Shown: one piece after another, positions 6,114 through 7,073 of the stretch
Layout of the letters: each line of letters opens with the position of its first letter
How positions within the stretch are numbered: position 1 is the stretch's first letter
Origin: Myxococcales bacterium
GTDB lineage: Bacteria > Myxococcota_A > Bradymonadia > Bradymonadales > Bradymonadaceae
DNA length: 7,073 nt
Direction of reading: 5' to 3'
Assembly: GCA_007120615.1 (NCBI GenBank)
Contig: SKNI01000622.1
Span: 1-7,073 of the forward strand
The notes under the pieces: generated by a model
The model's database searches: none
Told to the model about the DNA's origin: nothing
What the model saw: the letters and a program-made list of their open reading frames with translations, nothing else
Position numbers and translations under genes: made by a program

Positions 6114-6480
6114 ACCGCGGACGAGAGCTACCGGGCGTGCGCTGGGTCAGCAGCGCCGCGGCGATCCCCAGAAGTCCGATGGCCACATAGGGAAACCACA
6201 AAACGTATTGGTAAAATCCGAAAAAGATCACCGACACGATCAGAGTCCCCCCGGCGAGTATGTCGAATATCAGATGGACCCGCAGGGGGATCCAGGGAAA
6301 GATTCCCCACTCATAATCGGTGATCAGGCTATACAGGATTACTCCCACCCCGACCGTGATGGGAACCAATGTCTCGGGCCCTCCGATCTGGGCGACACCC
6401 AATAGCCAGGGCATCGCGATCAAGAGCGCTGCAAAGAGATAATCGAATATCCCGTGGATATTGCTGGTTACGAATCGCAT
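6028..6480 (-). CDS. Four-helix integral membrane protein, SPW-repeat family
   Basis: This 150-residue inner-membrane protein has no known biochemical role. Four hydrophobic helices are visible at about residues 12-30, 37-54, 66-86 and 91-112. The protein is an internal duplication: the first half starts HGIFDYLFAALLIAMPWLLG and the second HLIFDILAGG, each with an H-x-x-x-D at the start of a helix. MPW in the first copy stands at the family's SPW position; in the second copy the motif is lost (SVI). A polar, Arg-rich tail (115-150) probably lies in the cytoplasm. The ATG at 6480 has AGGGAG 6 bases upstream. The open frame extends to 6606, but through the tandem repeats described separately and without a better start. 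The tail-coding part overlaps the end of the convergent vWA-like gene by 86 bases. Confidence 0.8.
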   Translation of the reverse strand: MRFVTSNIHGIFDYLFAALLIAMPWLLGVAQIGGPETLVPITVGVGVILYSLITDYEWGIFPWIPLRVHLIFDILAGGTLIVSVIFFGFYQYVLWFPYVAIGLLGIAAALLTQRTPGSSRPRFTVPESMHRSAEYYWRRDRQIPGERPGR

Positions 6481-6483
6481 GGC

Positions 6484-6554
6484 TGGCTCCCTGATAAAAA
6501 AGCCTCCCTGACAAAGAAAAGCCTCCCTGACAAAGAAAAGCTCCTGATGATAAG
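6484..6554 (-). repeat. Tandem 19-bp repeats carrying duplicated Shine-Dalgarno sequences
   Basis: The unit agcctccctgacaaagaaa occurs exactly at 6501-6519 and 6520-6538. Degenerate copies flank it at 6485-6500 (ggctccctgataaaaa) and 6539-6554 (agctcctgatgataag). On the transcribed minus strand each copy supplies AGGGAG or AGGAG preceded by a U/C-rich stretch, and the copy at 6487-6492 is the ribosome-binding site of the SPW gene. The array therefore places three extra SD-like sites in the leader. A weak minus-strand promoter (TATCAT at 6547-6552 with TTGTCG at 6568-6573, spacing only 15) overlaps its upstream edge. Confidence 0.75.
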
Positions 6555-6626
6555 ATAGGGAACACGCCGACAACACCAAATTCCCCCTCCGTTTTGCACG
6601 CCCCAATTTGTACCCGGAGTAGTTCT

Positions 6627-7073
6627 ATGACCGACTCGCCCGAAAAGATTCCCATCTTCGATGGCCATAACGACACTCTGCTCCATATTCACTTTCTCTC
6701 CGAGGAAGAGGCGAAAGAGTGGTCGTTTTTTTCCCGCAACAAAACCGGCCATATCGACCTCCCCAGAGCTCGTGAAGGCGGCCTCGCAGGCGGTTTTTTC
6801 GCCATACTCGCCCCCAGCGCTCGCGATCCGGACGACAAATTAAGTCGCTCCGGCCTGGTTCGCACGGACAAAGGCTATAGCATCCCCATGGCCCCGGCCG
6901 TCTCCTTTGAAGATGCCCGCGACTTCACCCTGCCCCTGATCTCCACCCTTCACGGCCTGGCCCGTCAATCCGACGATGAGTTCATCGTCGCCCGCGACAT
7001 CGAAGACCTCCGCCGCTCTCTGCAGAGCAATCTATTCAGTGCCATTTTGCACTTCGAAGGAGCCGAAGCCATC
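6627..7073 (+). CDS. Membrane dipeptidase (peptidase M19), N-terminal part, cut by window edge
   Basis: M19 enzymes are zinc-dependent TIM-barrel dipeptidases of the amidohydrolase superfamily; they cleave dipeptides, some including D-residues. The 149 codons present are open to the window end. The start IFDGHNDTLLH carries the family's H-x-D zinc ligands (His14, Asp16). HIDLPRAREGGLAGGFFA (42-59) is the typical segment after strand 1. LHFEGAEAI at the end contains the expected bridging glutamate, Glu144. No signal peptide is seen, so a cytoplasmic location is likely. The ATG at 6627 has GGAG 7 bases upstream. It is transcribed divergently from the SPW gene, across a 146-base gap that holds the repeats. 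No plus-strand promoter is obvious. The remaining metal ligands and the C-terminus lie outside the window. Confidence 0.92.
   Translation, partial: MTDSPEKIPIFDGHNDTLLHIHFLSEEEAKEWSFFSRNKTGHIDLPRAREGGLAGGFFAILAPSARDPDDKLSRSGLVRTDKGYSIPMAPAVSFEDARDFTLPLISTLHGLARQSDDEFIVARDIEDLRRSLQSNLFSAILHFEGAEAI

Noticed and set aside
6501..6538. Possible CRISPR-like repeat
   Set aside because: The copies are directly adjacent with no spacers and only two are exact; no cas gene is present.
6481..6606. N-terminal extension of the SPW protein to 6606
   Set aside because: The added 42 residues are translated from the tandem repeats, while the ATG at 6480 has a good ribosome-binding site and gives the normal family N-terminus.

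Overview
The window is bacterial chromosomal DNA of fairly high G+C content with tightly packed genes. Its gene content points to a myxobacterium-like deltaproteobacterium, possibly Bradymonadales. The clues are two lipoproteins, an Asp/Pro-rich Cys-rich surface protein, a vWA-like protein carrying a MopE-type Cys/Asp motif and a C-terminal membrane anchor, and a PATAN/DUF4388-like protein with a J-like domain. This assignment is an inference from protein style; no rRNA or other taxonomic marker is present.

Layout. Positions 1-488 (-) hold the N-terminal part of hisG (ATP phosphoribosyltransferase), cut by the window edge. Positions 489-762 contain no gene but several inverted repeats, including a perfect 18-bp-stem terminator-like hairpin just upstream of hisG. 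Positions 763-2556 (-) encode a roughly 600-residue multidomain protein (possible PilZ-like, DUF4388/PATAN-like, winged-helix-like, J-like without HPD, TPR-like tail). A divergent promoter region (about 2557-2838) separates it from a lipoprotein with a PsbP/DcrB-like look (2839-3414, +). After a small hairpin and a 12-bp-period direct repeat comes a probable two-gene operon: a Cys-rich lipoprotein (3573-4343, +) and a secreted, membrane-anchored vWA-like/MopE-motif protein (4365-6113, +). The latter overlaps the 3' end of a convergent four-helix SPW-family membrane protein (6028-6480, -). That gene's leader carries a tandem 19-bp repeat which multiplies a Shine-Dalgarno-like sequence. The window ends inside a divergently transcribed M19 membrane dipeptidase gene (6627-7073, +).

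How the genes fit together. hisG (histidine biosynthesis) and the M19 dipeptidase are ordinary metabolic genes. The two genes at 3573-6113 are probably co-transcribed and both exported, so they may act together at the cell surface; their function is unknown. The PATAN/J-like protein is probably a cytoplasmic regulatory or scaffold protein. I see no CRISPR array, transposase, phage gene, tRNA, rRNA or toxin-antitoxin pair. The most unusual features are regulatory or structural: the stem-loop region before hisG, the duplicated ribosome-binding sites before the SPW gene, and the degenerate vWA and J domains.
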